DNA from: DATMER01 sp031390755
Lineage (GTDB): Bacteria; Acidobacteriota; Thermoanaerobaculia; Multivoradales; UBA5704
NCBI GenBank assembly: GCA_031390755.1
Contig: JANMTS010000094.1
Location: 1 to 64,000, forward strand
DNA length: 64,000 bases
Reading direction: 5' to 3'
The notes under the pieces were generated by a model. The model had not been told where the DNA came from. It made no database searches and was given only the letters and a program-made list of their open reading frames with translations. How positions within the stretch are numbered: position 1 is the first letter of the stretch; each line of letters starts with the position of its first letter. This document shows, piece after piece, positions 1-7,375 of the stretch. Position numbers and translations under genes: made by a program.

Positions 1-656
1 CCGGGCTGAGTCACCGGCAGAGCGGGCTGGACGGCGACGTGCAGCTCGGCCGACGCGCCGCCCGGCCCCATCTCGTAGACGTGCACGGTGTGCGTCGCGT
101 CGTCCGCATGAGGATACTCGCGCACCGGCCGCATGCCCACCTGTTGCAGGATCCGGTCGGTCGGCGCGAGCGCGGGCACGCTGAGCATGATCGGGCCGAG
201 TCCGCGCACCTGGTGCGCCACCGGCACGGGGCTGCCTGACCACGGATGCGCCTCCCCCGCCCCGCCGTCGTCCACGAGCGAAAGCCGCTGCCCTTCCGGG
301 TCCTCGAGGTCGAGCGTGAGGCGGCCGTCGCGCTCGGCGATCGCTCGCGCCGTCACGCCTCGCTCCCGCAGATGCTCCGCCCACCACGCGAGCGTATCAG
401 GCCCCGCGACTCGAAGCTGGGTGCGCGTGATGGCGCGCGTGCCGCGGCGCTCGCGCGGCACCCGAAAGTCGAAAAAGGTGAGGTCGGTGCCCGGGCTGCC
501 CTTCGCGTCGGCGTAGAACAGGTGGTAGGCGCTCACGTCGTCCTGGTTGACCGTGCGCTTCACGAGACGCATGCCGAGCGTCCCCGTGTAGAAATGATGG
601 TTGTCGCGGATCTTCGCCGAGACCGCGGTCAGGTGATGGATGCCCGTCAGGTCCAT
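1..656 (-). CDS. Ring-cleaving dioxygenase, VOC/glyoxalase family (3' end outside window)
   Basis: The frame is open from an ATG at 656 to the window edge, giving the first 218 residues of a protein whose family is usually about 310. It begins with a VOC module (MDLTGIHHLTAV, then FYTGTLGMRLVKRTVNQDD), and the order of motifs matches the MhqA/MhqO/PcpA-type extradiol dioxygenases that open hydroquinone-like rings with Fe(II). The first metal ligand would be one of the His residues at 7-8, and a second module starts near residue 150 (VRGLGPIMLSVPALAPTD). The gene begins 20 bases after the vapC stop on the same strand, so it may be co-transcribed with that module. Family assignment is firm; the substrate is unknown. 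Confidence 0.85.
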   Translation of the reverse strand, partial: MDLTGIHHLTAVSAKIRDNHHFYTGTLGMRLVKRTVNQDDVSAYHLFYADAKGSPGTDLTFFDFRVPRERRGTRAITRTQLRVAGPDTLAWWAEHLRERGVTARAIAERDGRLTLDLEDPEGQRLSLVDDGGAGEAHPWSGSPVPVAHQVRGLGPIMLSVPALAPTDRILQQVGMRPVREYPHADDATHTVHVYEMGPGGASAELHVAVQPALPVTQP

Positions 657-676
657 GTTGTTCTCCTTTGCCTCTC

Positions 677-1081
677 TCAGGAGGCCAACCAGTTCTCCAA
701 AGCCAGACGTGGCACCCGACCAAACTCCACGACATTGTCGGTCACCAGCGTCAAGTCGAGGGCCAGCGCATGAGCCGCGATCAGGAGATCGTTCGGCCCG
801 ATGGGGGTTCCCGAGCGGTCGAGGTGAGAGCGGATCTCGGCATAGCGCCGGTCGGCGTCCTGGTCCAGGGGTAGAACTTCCAGACTTGCCAGAAGCTGCT
901 CGATGCGCGCCGTGAGTTGGGGTGAGCCTTTCTTGGCCGCTCCGTATCGAAGCTCACTGGCGACGATGATGCTGGTACATACCGCGGACTCTCCAACGAC
1001 GGCCAGTCTTCGGGATGTATGCCCGCCAGGGTTTCGGAGGAGATCCGAGAGCATGTTGGTATCCAGCAGGTAGCGGGCCAT
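677..1081 (-). CDS. vapC: VapC-type PIN-domain toxin (copy 1)
   Basis: The 134-residue protein is a single PIN domain. The acidic residues expected to bind Mg2+ are visible as D7 (LLDTN), E43 (ASELRYG), D98 (GPNDLLIAA) and D115 (LVTDN). VapC toxins are endoribonucleases, often cutting tRNA or rRNA, and are neutralised by the VapB encoded just upstream. The start codon overlaps the vapB stop by one base (TGATG), the usual sign of translational coupling. By my alignment about 118 of 134 residues match the second copy at 5347-5751, so the two arose by recent duplication or by separate gain of closely related modules. Confidence 0.93.
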   Translation of the reverse strand: MARYLLDTNMLSDLLRNPGGHTSRRLAVVGESAVCTSIIVASELRYGAAKKGSPQLTARIEQLLASLEVLPLDQDADRRYAEIRSHLDRSGTPIGPNDLLIAAHALALDLTLVTDNVVEFGRVPRLALENWLAS

Positions 1082-1317
1082 CAGAGCGTCACGTCCTCGA
1101 TGGGTTCGAGGTCGTCGATGTCAGTAAACTCCTCGTCGAGCGGTCCCCACGTGGACAAGAGCTCCAGAAGGGACTTGCGGGGCATGGGCTCGAGAATCAG
1201 CCGGTCTCCTTCCTTCCGGAGCACAGCTTCGCTACCCGCGAGCTCGAGATCCCTGGGGATTCGAACGGCCTGATTCCGCCCGTTTCGGAACAGACGCACA
1301 ATGCGTTCGGTTTGCAT
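1081..1317 (-). CDS. vapB: VapB-type antitoxin, AbrB/SpoVT fold (copy 1)
   Basis: The 78-residue protein has an N-terminal swapped-hairpin DNA-binding motif (LFRNGRNQAVRIPRDLEL, residues 9-26) typical of VapB antitoxins. An acidic C-terminal tail (DEEFTDIDDLEPIED) would wrap the toxin. It should bind VapC and repress its own promoter, probably through the palindrome about 30 bases upstream. About 69 of 78 residues match copy 2. Confidence 0.92.
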   Translation of the reverse strand: MQTERIVRLFRNGRNQAVRIPRDLELAGSEAVLRKEGDRLILEPMPRKSLLELLSTWGPLDEEFTDIDDLEPIEDVTL

Positions 1318-1345
1318 GGGCTCCTCCCAGCCGCGAGATTTCGCG

Positions 1346-1375
1346 GCCTATGCTGCGGCATAGGCTAGCATAGGC
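1346..1375. promoter_or_regulatory. Candidate VapB operator (copy 1)
   Basis: GCCTATGC at 1346-1353 and GCATAGGC at 1358-1365 form an inverted repeat. A third GCATAGGC half-site follows at 1368-1375. The motif lies directly upstream of vapB, and a closely similar palindrome sits at the same place before the second module (6016-6035). Autoregulation by VapB-VapC is usual for the family; binding here is inferred. Confidence 0.6.
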
Positions 1376-1752
1376 GGAGCGTTTACGGGTCTTCGATGAC
1401 CCGAACGGCGGAGGTGATCCTCGCGTACCCCTCCGGCCGTTCCCCCTCCCCGGCACTTTGCCCGGATGGCACCTTGCCCGGATGAGCTTGTCCCGTTTTT
1501 CCGGGCCGGTGCACCACCACTAGTAGAAGCAAAGAACAGGGCCGCCGCCGAGGATGAGCTCGGAGGCTCTCCCGAAGTGATTCAGGTATCTCTGAAGGTT
1601 GGGTGAGTCGTCCTTCGCAAGACGTAAGTTCGGAGCGTGCGACAGGTATGCGCTCTTTCAGAGGAAGAAGTCACGGAGTAGGAGTGCCCCCATTGTGGGG
1701 GCGCATAGTTCAATTTTGTTGACGTGGATACGTCAAGATGGAGACAACGATC
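1376..1752. other. Intergenic stretch without a recognised gene
   Basis: No convincing coding frame is seen. The only structure noticed is a tandem pair of TTGCCCGGATG at 1458-1468 and 1474-1484. The promoter of the downstream secreted-protein gene should lie in the right half, but no clear -35/-10 pair stands out. Confidence 0.5.
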
Positions 1753-2784
1753 ATGAACAGGAAATCGGTTTTCGTTGCTGGTGCTTTGCTCATCGCCGGG
1801 CTTGCGGGGCAGGCCGCGCAGGCCCACCAGTGGGGTTGCTGGATTCAGGCGGACCGGAACGTGAAGATCCGCAATGCGTCAGGCGGGACCCAGGGGCAGA
1901 ACGCGATCAACGATTGGAACAGCATGACCATCCTCAATATCTCCGCAGTCAGCTCGGGCGAGGAGACCTACGTCTTCAACGCCAACTCCGGCGCCACCGG
2001 TTGGGGCGGTATCGCCCGCATCGTCAACTACAGTGGTTGCACCATCCTCCGGGCGACCGCTCAGGTGAACACCTACTATTACTCGGCGACCTCGAATTCC
2101 GCCCGCGGCGTCCACTGCCAGGAGATCGGCCACACCTTCGGCCTCGATCACTCCAATGACGGCGGCTGCATGGGCGGTGGCTACTGGTACAGCATCGCTA
2201 CCGCCTACAGGCCGGTCTCCCACAACGTCACCGACATCGGCAACATGTACGCCAACCGGTTCTCCGCCGACTCGGCCTTCCCGACGGTCGGACCCGAGGC
2301 GGGCGCGCCCCGCATCCACGCTTACTGGTTCCACAACCCCAGCACCCTCCGTCAGACCGCCCGGATCGCGAGCCAGATCGTGGTCGCGACGGTGACCGGC
2401 GTGGCCGAGGGCGACGCCATCGAGAACACTGACAAGGGCGGCGTCAGCGCCATCCCCACGCAGCGGGTGTCCTTCGACGTCGTCCGCAGCCGCAAGGGCT
2501 CTCTCGTCGAAAACGAGCCCTTCGTCCTCTTCCAGAACGGCAACGAGAACAACCGCTTCGACGAGGACCCGAGCTACAAGGTGGGCCACTCCTACCTGCT
2601 GTTCCTGACCGCGCGCGAGGACGGCACCTATCTGGTGGTCTCCCCGGCCGGCCGCTATGAAGTGACCAAGAGCGGATTGGTTCCGGCGGCCAAGCATGGC
2701 TTCGCCGCAGAGCTCAAGGGCGCCAGCCTGCAGGGCGTGATGTCCGACGCGATGCGGTCCCTCGTCCAGATCGACGCGGAGTAG
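1753..2784 (+). CDS. Exported metzincin-like protein with altered zinc motif
   Basis: The protein has 343 residues. The start at 1753 is preferred over the in-frame ATG at 1738 because a GGAGA precedes it by about 8 bases. Residues 1-24 are a signal peptide ending in AAQAH. Around residue 121 comes HCQEIGHTFGLDH, which has the spacing of the metzincin zinc motif HExxHxxGxxH, but its first ligand is Gln (Q123) instead of His. E124, H127 and H133 are kept. A C-terminal domain (from about residue 200) looks like a separate beta-rich region. It could be a secreted protease with two His ligands plus another residue, or an inactive relative. The substrate is unknown. Confidence 0.65.
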   Translation: MNRKSVFVAGALLIAGLAGQAAQAHQWGCWIQADRNVKIRNASGGTQGQNAINDWNSMTILNISAVSSGEETYVFNANSGATGWGGIARIVNYSGCTILRATAQVNTYYYSATSNSARGVHCQEIGHTFGLDHSNDGGCMGGGYWYSIATAYRPVSHNVTDIGNMYANRFSADSAFPTVGPEAGAPRIHAYWFHNPSTLRQTARIASQIVVATVTGVAEGDAIENTDKGGVSAIPTQRVSFDVVRSRKGSLVENEPFVLFQNGNENNRFDEDPSYKVGHSYLLFLTAREDGTYLVVSPAGRYEVTKSGLVPAAKHGFAAELKGASLQGVMSDAMRSLVQIDAE

Positions 2785-2822
2785 TAGTCTTTCGCCTGAT
2801 TCCAGCGTGCGCCGGTGTGGCA

Positions 2823-4556
2823 ATGAGGTCCCGCCGGCGCACCTGGAGCCTCCTCTCCATGACCCTCCATCGCCTGCTGCGTCGCCTTGTCCCGTCCGTC
2901 CTCTGCCTGCTGACGGCGATCGTGGCCACCTGGCCGCTCCTGCCTTCCATTGCCAGCGCCCTGCCGCTGGGGACCGAGCACGAGGTCACCGTTCCGCTGT
3001 TCAATCTGTGGAGCCTGTGGTGGGACGCCGACCGCGTGCCGCACGGCTTTCAAGGACTCTGGAACGCTCCCATCTTCCATCCGCTCGAAGGAACCTTCAC
3101 CTTCTCGGAGCCGATGCTCCTGCAGGGCGTCACCCTCTCGCCTCTCTGGTGGATGGGGGCTCCGCCGGCCGCGATCTACAACCTGGCGATCCTGCTGACC
3201 CTGGTCTGCAACGGTCTCGCCACCCGGAGTCTGGCGCGGGCGCTCGGTGTGGCGCGCGGCGCGGCGCTCCTGGCGGCGCTTGCCGGGGTGACCCTTCCCT
3301 ACACCGCCAAGGTTCTGGGCGTGCTCCCCGTGCTCCCCCTCTTCGGCACGATCTGGGCGTTGGCAGCCCTGGTCCACTTCGGGGAGAAGGGCGGGTGGCG
3401 ACCCGCCGCGCTGGCGGTCCTGTCGTTCGCCGCACAGTTCCTGGCGGGGCAGCAGATGGCGCTCCTGAGCCTCCCTTTTCTTCTCCTGGCCGGGATCGTG
3501 GCGCTCGCGGAGCAGAGGTTCCGCGTCCGGTCGATCGCGACGCTCGGCGCTCTGGCGATCCTCGGGGCCCTCGTTCTCTCGCCCATCGCCCGCACGGTCA
3601 GCCACTTTCATGAGAAGTACCAGTTCACGCGGTCGGAGGAGGTCGTGGCGAGCCTCTCGGCCCAGCCCCGGGATTTCGCGACCCGTCCCAGTTCCTCACG
3701 CCTTCCGGTTCCGCCGCGCGAGGACTCGTTTGCGGGGGACACGGGAGGTCTCTTCCCCGGCTTTCTTCTGCTCGGTCTGGGCGTGGCGGGAGCTTGGCTG
3801 GGCTGGCGCCAGGGAGAGCGAAGGCTCTGGATCGTCTTCCTTCTCGTCTGCGCCGTGGGAGGCGGGCTTCTCGCGCTCGGTCTGAACCTGAGGCTCGGGG
3901 ACTGGCGGCCCTTCGCCACTCTTCGGGAGGTTGTGCCCGGCCTCCGCACCCTGCGCAGCCCCTTCCGCGCCGTGGCGGTCTCGCAGGCGGTGCTCGCGGC
4001 GCTGGCTGCCCTGGCTCTGGCCCGTCTCGCCTCCTGGCGCGGAAACACCGGCAGGATTCTCGCCGTCGCCCTGGGAGTCCTGGCGGCAGCCGAGAACCTC
4101 GCGTCTCCCGGCGTCCTGGTGCCGACCCCGGCGACCCCGCGCACCGCCTGGACGACCTGGCTGCGGAACCAGCCGGGAAAGCTGACCGTGGCCCACGTCC
4201 CGCTGCCGCGCGGCCTGCACGTCTCCAACTACGAGGTGGAGACGTGGCGGATGTTCGCCCAGATCGACCACCATCGGCCGCTGCACAACGGCTACTCGGG
4301 CTACTTTCCCTCCGGCTACGCCATGTACCAGATGGACATGGACCAGAACTTTCCCTCCGACCGCCTCCTCTGCATGATGTCGTTCGGGATGGGGATCAAC
4401 ACCCTCGTTCTGGACCCTCCCTACCTGGATGAGCGGCGCTCCCTCTTCGAGAGCGAATCCCTGCAAGGCTTCTTCGGCCCCGGCTACAGCGATGCCAGCG
4501 TGGTGATCCTGCGCCTGCACCCGTCCCCGGAAGCCTGTGGCGTCCCGCCTTCGTAA
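2823..4556 (+). CDS. Polytopic membrane protein, glycosyltransferase-C-like
   Basis: The protein has about 577 residues with roughly ten hydrophobic segments between residues 15 and 420, then a soluble C-terminal part of about 150 residues. The layout (a first transmembrane helix, a long extracytoplasmic loop rich in Trp and acidic residues, then many helices) resembles GT-C type membrane glycosyltransferases and YfhO-like proteins that use lipid-linked sugars. No catalytic motif could be assigned with certainty. A GTG at 2817 is an equally possible start, and neither has a good ribosome site. It follows the metzincin gene by 38 bases in the same direction. Confidence 0.6.
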   Translation: MRSRRRTWSLLSMTLHRLLRRLVPSVLCLLTAIVATWPLLPSIASALPLGTEHEVTVPLFNLWSLWWDADRVPHGFQGLWNAPIFHPLEGTFTFSEPMLLQGVTLSPLWWMGAPPAAIYNLAILLTLVCNGLATRSLARALGVARGAALLAALAGVTLPYTAKVLGVLPVLPLFGTIWALAALVHFGEKGGWRPAALAVLSFAAQFLAGQQMALLSLPFLLLAGIVALAEQRFRVRSIATLGALAILGALVLSPIARTVSHFHEKYQFTRSEEVVASLSAQPRDFATRPSSSRLPVPPREDSFAGDTGGLFPGFLLLGLGVAGAWLGWRQGERRLWIVFLLVCAVGGGLLALGLNLRLGDWRPFATLREVVPGLRTLRSPFRAVAVSQAVLAALAALALARLASWRGNTGRILAVALGVLAAAENLASPGVLVPTPATPRTAWTTWLRNQPGKLTVAHVPLPRGLHVSNYEVETWRMFAQIDHHRPLHNGYSGYFPSGYAMYQMDMDQNFPSDRLLCMMSFGMGINTLVLDPPYLDERRSLFESESLQGFFGPGYSDASVVILRLHPSPEACGVPPS

Positions 4557-4740
4557 CCCTTTGCAATGCCCCGTGGTGTCAACGGGCAGCAGATCAAAGG
4601 AGTGTCACCTCCTCGGGAGGCTCTCACTACCCTGTGAGCATCCTTCAATACCCATACGTTCTCCTCTATAGAACAGCCGCGCGATGCGATCGGCTGACGG
4701 AACAACGAGAGGAAGCTCTCACTTCTCCGGAGGACGTCAC

Positions 4741-5178
4741 GTGAAGAAACTCATGCTCTCGATCGGTCTGTTGATGCTCGCGGGGCTCGCCCCGCTCCAG
4801 GCGCAGTGCAAGGTGGCTGCGACCGGGGTCTCTGCCATTGCTGGCGGCTATGCCGTCACCCTTCCCACGCAGGTACGCTCGGCGGTTCCGACCAGTGAGC
4901 CTCTTCGGCTCGTGCTGCGGGATGCCGCCGGCAACGTGTCGTCCGTCGCGGGGCCGGTGCGGACGCTGGCCTCCGGTCAGCTCTGGATCCAGACGGCCGA
5001 CCGGTTTCCTTCGCCGAGTCAGTGCCCGACGACGGCGGTTCTTCAGCGCGCGACTCTGAACGATTCCAGCTGCCTGGCGGCGGAGTTCGGGATCGGCTGC
5101 TTCCTCACCTGGTGTGCCGGTCAGGCGTACTGCCTGCCGGGCAGCGGTCCCGGCGGTTTCGACTGCAAATGCATCTGA
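4741..5178 (+). CDS. Small secreted Cys-rich protein
   Basis: A GTG start at 4741 is chosen because GGAGGA lies 6 bases before it; the longer frame from 4684 lacks such a site. The 145-residue product starts with a signal peptide (MKKLMLSIGLLMLAGLAPLQA). The mature part contains eight Cys, most of them clustered near the end (SSCLAAEFGIGCFLTWC, then YCLPG and CKCI), which suggests a disulphide-stabilised secreted protein. I do not recognise the family. Confidence 0.6.
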   Translation: MKKLMLSIGLLMLAGLAPLQAQCKVAATGVSAIAGGYAVTLPTQVRSAVPTSEPLRLVLRDAAGNVSSVAGPVRTLASGQLWIQTADRFPSPSQCPTTAVLQRATLNDSSCLAAEFGIGCFLTWCAGQAYCLPGSGPGGFDCKCI

Positions 5179-5189
5179 GGAACTGAACG

Positions 5190-5222
5190 GGGTTGGTGGG
5201 GGCCGTTGGCTTCCACCAACCC
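5190..5222. terminator. Hairpin between convergent genes
   Basis: GGGTTGGTGG at 5190-5199 pairs perfectly with CCACCAACCC at 5213-5222 around a 13-base loop. It sits between the 3' ends of the Cys-rich gene and vapC copy 2, where a terminator is expected. No T-tract follows, so its efficiency is uncertain. Confidence 0.5.
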
Positions 5223-5346
5223 GCCTTCTCGCCGCGGCTGCCCCTTCCGACTTCCGTAGCATGGCCGCGGGGCCCCAGCAGTTCGGGCCTCCTGCCTGCT
5301 CCAGTGCGGATAAGCTTAGCCGCAGCGGTAGATTGGAGAGGGAACC

Positions 5347-5751
5347 TTAAGAGGCAAGCCAGTTTTCTATGGCCAGCCCCGGCACCCTGCCAAACTCCGC
5401 GACATTGTCGGTCACCAGCGTCAAGTCGAGGGCCAGCGCATGAGCCGCGATCAGGAGATCATTGGGCCCGATGGGTGTTCCGGCTCGGTCGAGGTGAGAG
5501 CGGATCTCGGCATAACGCTGGTCGGCGTCCTTGTCGAGGGGGAAAATTTCGAGACTGGCCAGCAGCAGCCCGATGCGCTCCGTTAGCTGAGGTGATCCCT
5601 TCTTGGCGGCTCCGTAGCGAAGCTCACTGGCGACGATGATGCTGGTGCCTACTGCGGACTCTCCTACTACGGCCAGCCTTCGAGCTGTATTGCCGCCCGG
5701 ATTGCGGAGGAGATCCGAAAGAATGTTGGTATCCAGCAGATAGCGGACCAT
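5347..5751 (-). CDS. vapC: VapC-type PIN-domain toxin (copy 2)
   Basis: A second 134-residue PIN-domain ribonuclease. It keeps all four acidic positions (LLDTN, ASELRYG, GPNDLLIAA, LVTDN) and so should be active. It differs from copy 1 at about 16 positions, concentrated in residues 58-78 (the region around SLEIFPLDKDADQ), a segment that could affect target or antitoxin choice. It overlaps the upstream vapB copy by one base. Confidence 0.93.
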   Translation of the reverse strand: MVRYLLDTNILSDLLRNPGGNTARRLAVVGESAVGTSIIVASELRYGAAKKGSPQLTERIGLLLASLEIFPLDKDADQRYAEIRSHLDRAGTPIGPNDLLIAAHALALDLTLVTDNVAEFGRVPGLAIENWLAS

Positions 5752-5987
5752 CAGAGCGTCACATCCTCGATTGGTGCGAGGTCATCGATATCCGGAAACT
5801 CCTCGTCGAGCGGTCCCCACGAAGACAGAAGCACCAAGAGTGACTTGCGGGGCACGGGCTCTAGAATCAGCCGATCTCCCTCCCTCCGGATCAAGGCTTC
5901 GCTACCTGCTAGCTCGAGATCCCTGGGAATTCGAACGGCTTGGTTCCGTCCGTTTCGGAACAGACGCACGATACGTTCAGCTTGCAT
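5751..5987 (-). CDS. vapB: VapB-type antitoxin (copy 2)
   Basis: A 78-residue AbrB-fold antitoxin. Its DNA-binding N-terminus (residues 4-31) is identical to copy 1, while changes cluster in the toxin-binding tail. Because the DNA-binding part is unchanged, both antitoxins probably bind both operators; cross-neutralisation of toxins is possible but cannot be judged by eye. Confidence 0.92.
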   Translation of the reverse strand: MQAERIVRLFRNGRNQAVRIPRDLELAGSEALIRREGDRLILEPVPRKSLLVLLSSWGPLDEEFPDIDDLAPIEDVTL

Positions 5988-6015
5988 GAGCTCCTCCCGG
6001 TCGCGATCTCTCGCG

Positions 6016-6035
6016 GCCTATGCATTGACATAGGC
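6016..6035. promoter_or_regulatory. Candidate VapB operator (copy 2)
   Basis: GCCTATG at 6016-6022 and CATAGGC at 6029-6035 form an inverted repeat 29 bases before vapB copy 2. The half-sites and their spacing match the copy 1 operator, which supports this as the autoregulatory site. Confidence 0.6.
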
Positions 6036-6143
6036 TAGCATATTCGACTGATTGACAGCCCTTCCCGCGCTCCCCTAGGCTTTGCGGGTTGTGTAGTCCA
6101 GGGCAATTGAGCCCTGTTCCCGAGCGGGAGGACGAAAGACGAT

Positions 6144-6590
6144 ATGTCTACCAACGCCGTGAAACTGCACCGTGTGCTCCAGGCGCCGCCGGAGCGAATC
6201 TACCGGGCGTTCCTCGATCCCGACGCCATGGTCAAGTGGCTTCCCCCGAACGGCTTCACCGGCAAGGTCCACCACCTGGATGCGAAGGTGGGCGGCACCT
6301 ACAAGATGTCGTTCACGAATTTCAGCACGGGCGGCGGCCACTCGTTCGGGGGCGAGTACCTCGAGCTGGTGCCGAACGAGCGCATCCGCCACACCGACGT
6401 CTTCGACGATCCGAACCTGCCCGGGCAGATGGTGACGACCGTGTCCCTGAAGGCCGTGTCCGTCGGAACCGAGGTGAGCATCGTGCAGGAAGGCATTCCC
6501 GAGATGATTCCGGCCGAAGCCTGCTATCTCGGTTGGCAGGAGTCGCTGACGCTGCTCGCCCTGCTCGTCGAGGCGGAGATCCCGGGCTGA
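6144..6590 (+). CDS. SRPBCC (AHSA1-like) family protein
   Basis: The 148-residue protein matches the AHSA1/START-like helix-grip fold. It has an N-terminal RVLQAPPERIYRAFLDPDA segment, the KWLPP and GGTYKMSF signatures and a C-terminal long helix starting LGWQESLTLLALL. These small cytosolic proteins bind hydrophobic ligands or act in stress responses; no specific role can be given. A GGGAGGA lies 11 bases before the ATG. Its neighbours are transcribed in the opposite direction, so it is a single-gene unit. Confidence 0.85.
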   Translation: MSTNAVKLHRVLQAPPERIYRAFLDPDAMVKWLPPNGFTGKVHHLDAKVGGTYKMSFTNFSTGGGHSFGGEYLELVPNERIRHTDVFDDPNLPGQMVTTVSLKAVSVGTEVSIVQEGIPEMIPAEACYLGWQESLTLLALLVEAEIPG

Positions 6591-6600
6591 GCTGAAGCCC

Positions 6601-7176
6601 TCACGCGGCGAAGCTGCGCCCCGACGGATGGGTGCAGAGCTGCCTGACGCCGACCTCGGGCCGCTCTGCGCCATAGACCAGGTGCTCGACTCCCAGAATC
6701 GGGGTCCGCCCCTGGAGGTGCTCCCCGAGGCGCTCGGCGACCCGGATCGAGGCGTGGTTCTCGGGATGGATCAGGCTGATGACCCGGTCCTGCTCGAGGA
6801 TTTCGAAAGCCCAGTCCATCGCGGCCTGGGCTCCTTCCGTGGCATAGCCGCGGCCCCAGCGGCTGCGCACGAGGGCCCAGGCCAGCTCGAAGCCCGGCCA
6901 GCCATAGGGCTGGCAGCAGCCGATCCGGCCGGCGAGCTGCCCGGTCGCCTTCTCCTCGACGGCCCACATTCCATAGCCCAGGAACTGCCAGTGGCCTGCC
7001 ATGTAGGCCAGGTTCCCCCAGGTCAGCTCCCGGCTGTAGGGGGTTCCGCGGCCCAGGTACCGCATCACCTCGGGATCGCCGAACATGGCGGCGGCATCTT
7101 CGAAATCGCTGGGTTGGAAGGGCCGGAGCCTCAGGCGCTCCGTCTCCAGGATCGGGATCTCGCGGGTCTTGAACAT
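6601..7176 (-). CDS. GNAT acetyltransferase, RimJ/RimL type
   Basis: The 191-residue protein opens with LETERLRLRPFQPSDFEDAA and continues with EEKATGQLAGRIG and ALVRSRWGRGYATEGAQAA. The last segment is the acetyl-CoA pyrophosphate-binding loop of the RimJ/RimL branch of GNATs. These transfer acetyl groups to protein N-termini or to small molecules. It is convergent with the SRPBCC gene, with only 10 bases between stops. Confidence 0.88.
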   Translation of the reverse strand: MFKTREIPILETERLRLRPFQPSDFEDAAAMFGDPEVMRYLGRGTPYSRELTWGNLAYMAGHWQFLGYGMWAVEEKATGQLAGRIGCCQPYGWPGFELAWALVRSRWGRGYATEGAQAAMDWAFEILEQDRVISLIHPENHASIRVAERLGEHLQGRTPILGVEHLVYGAERPEVGVRQLCTHPSGRSFAA

Positions 7177-7375
7177 GGTGCGGCGATTCTGAAAGAGGCG
7201 GCGGGCTTAGTCTCACCCAAGGCTTCACCCGGTTTTCGTGGAGAAACAACACCCGCGGCTGGCGAGAATCGTCTTTCTCCGCGAGCCGCTTCACTTTTTT
7301 CCCCCCAGCCGTGTCCCGCAATCGCGAGTGCAAGCACCTGATTGATTGAAGAGCTGACAAAAGGAGACTTGCCAG

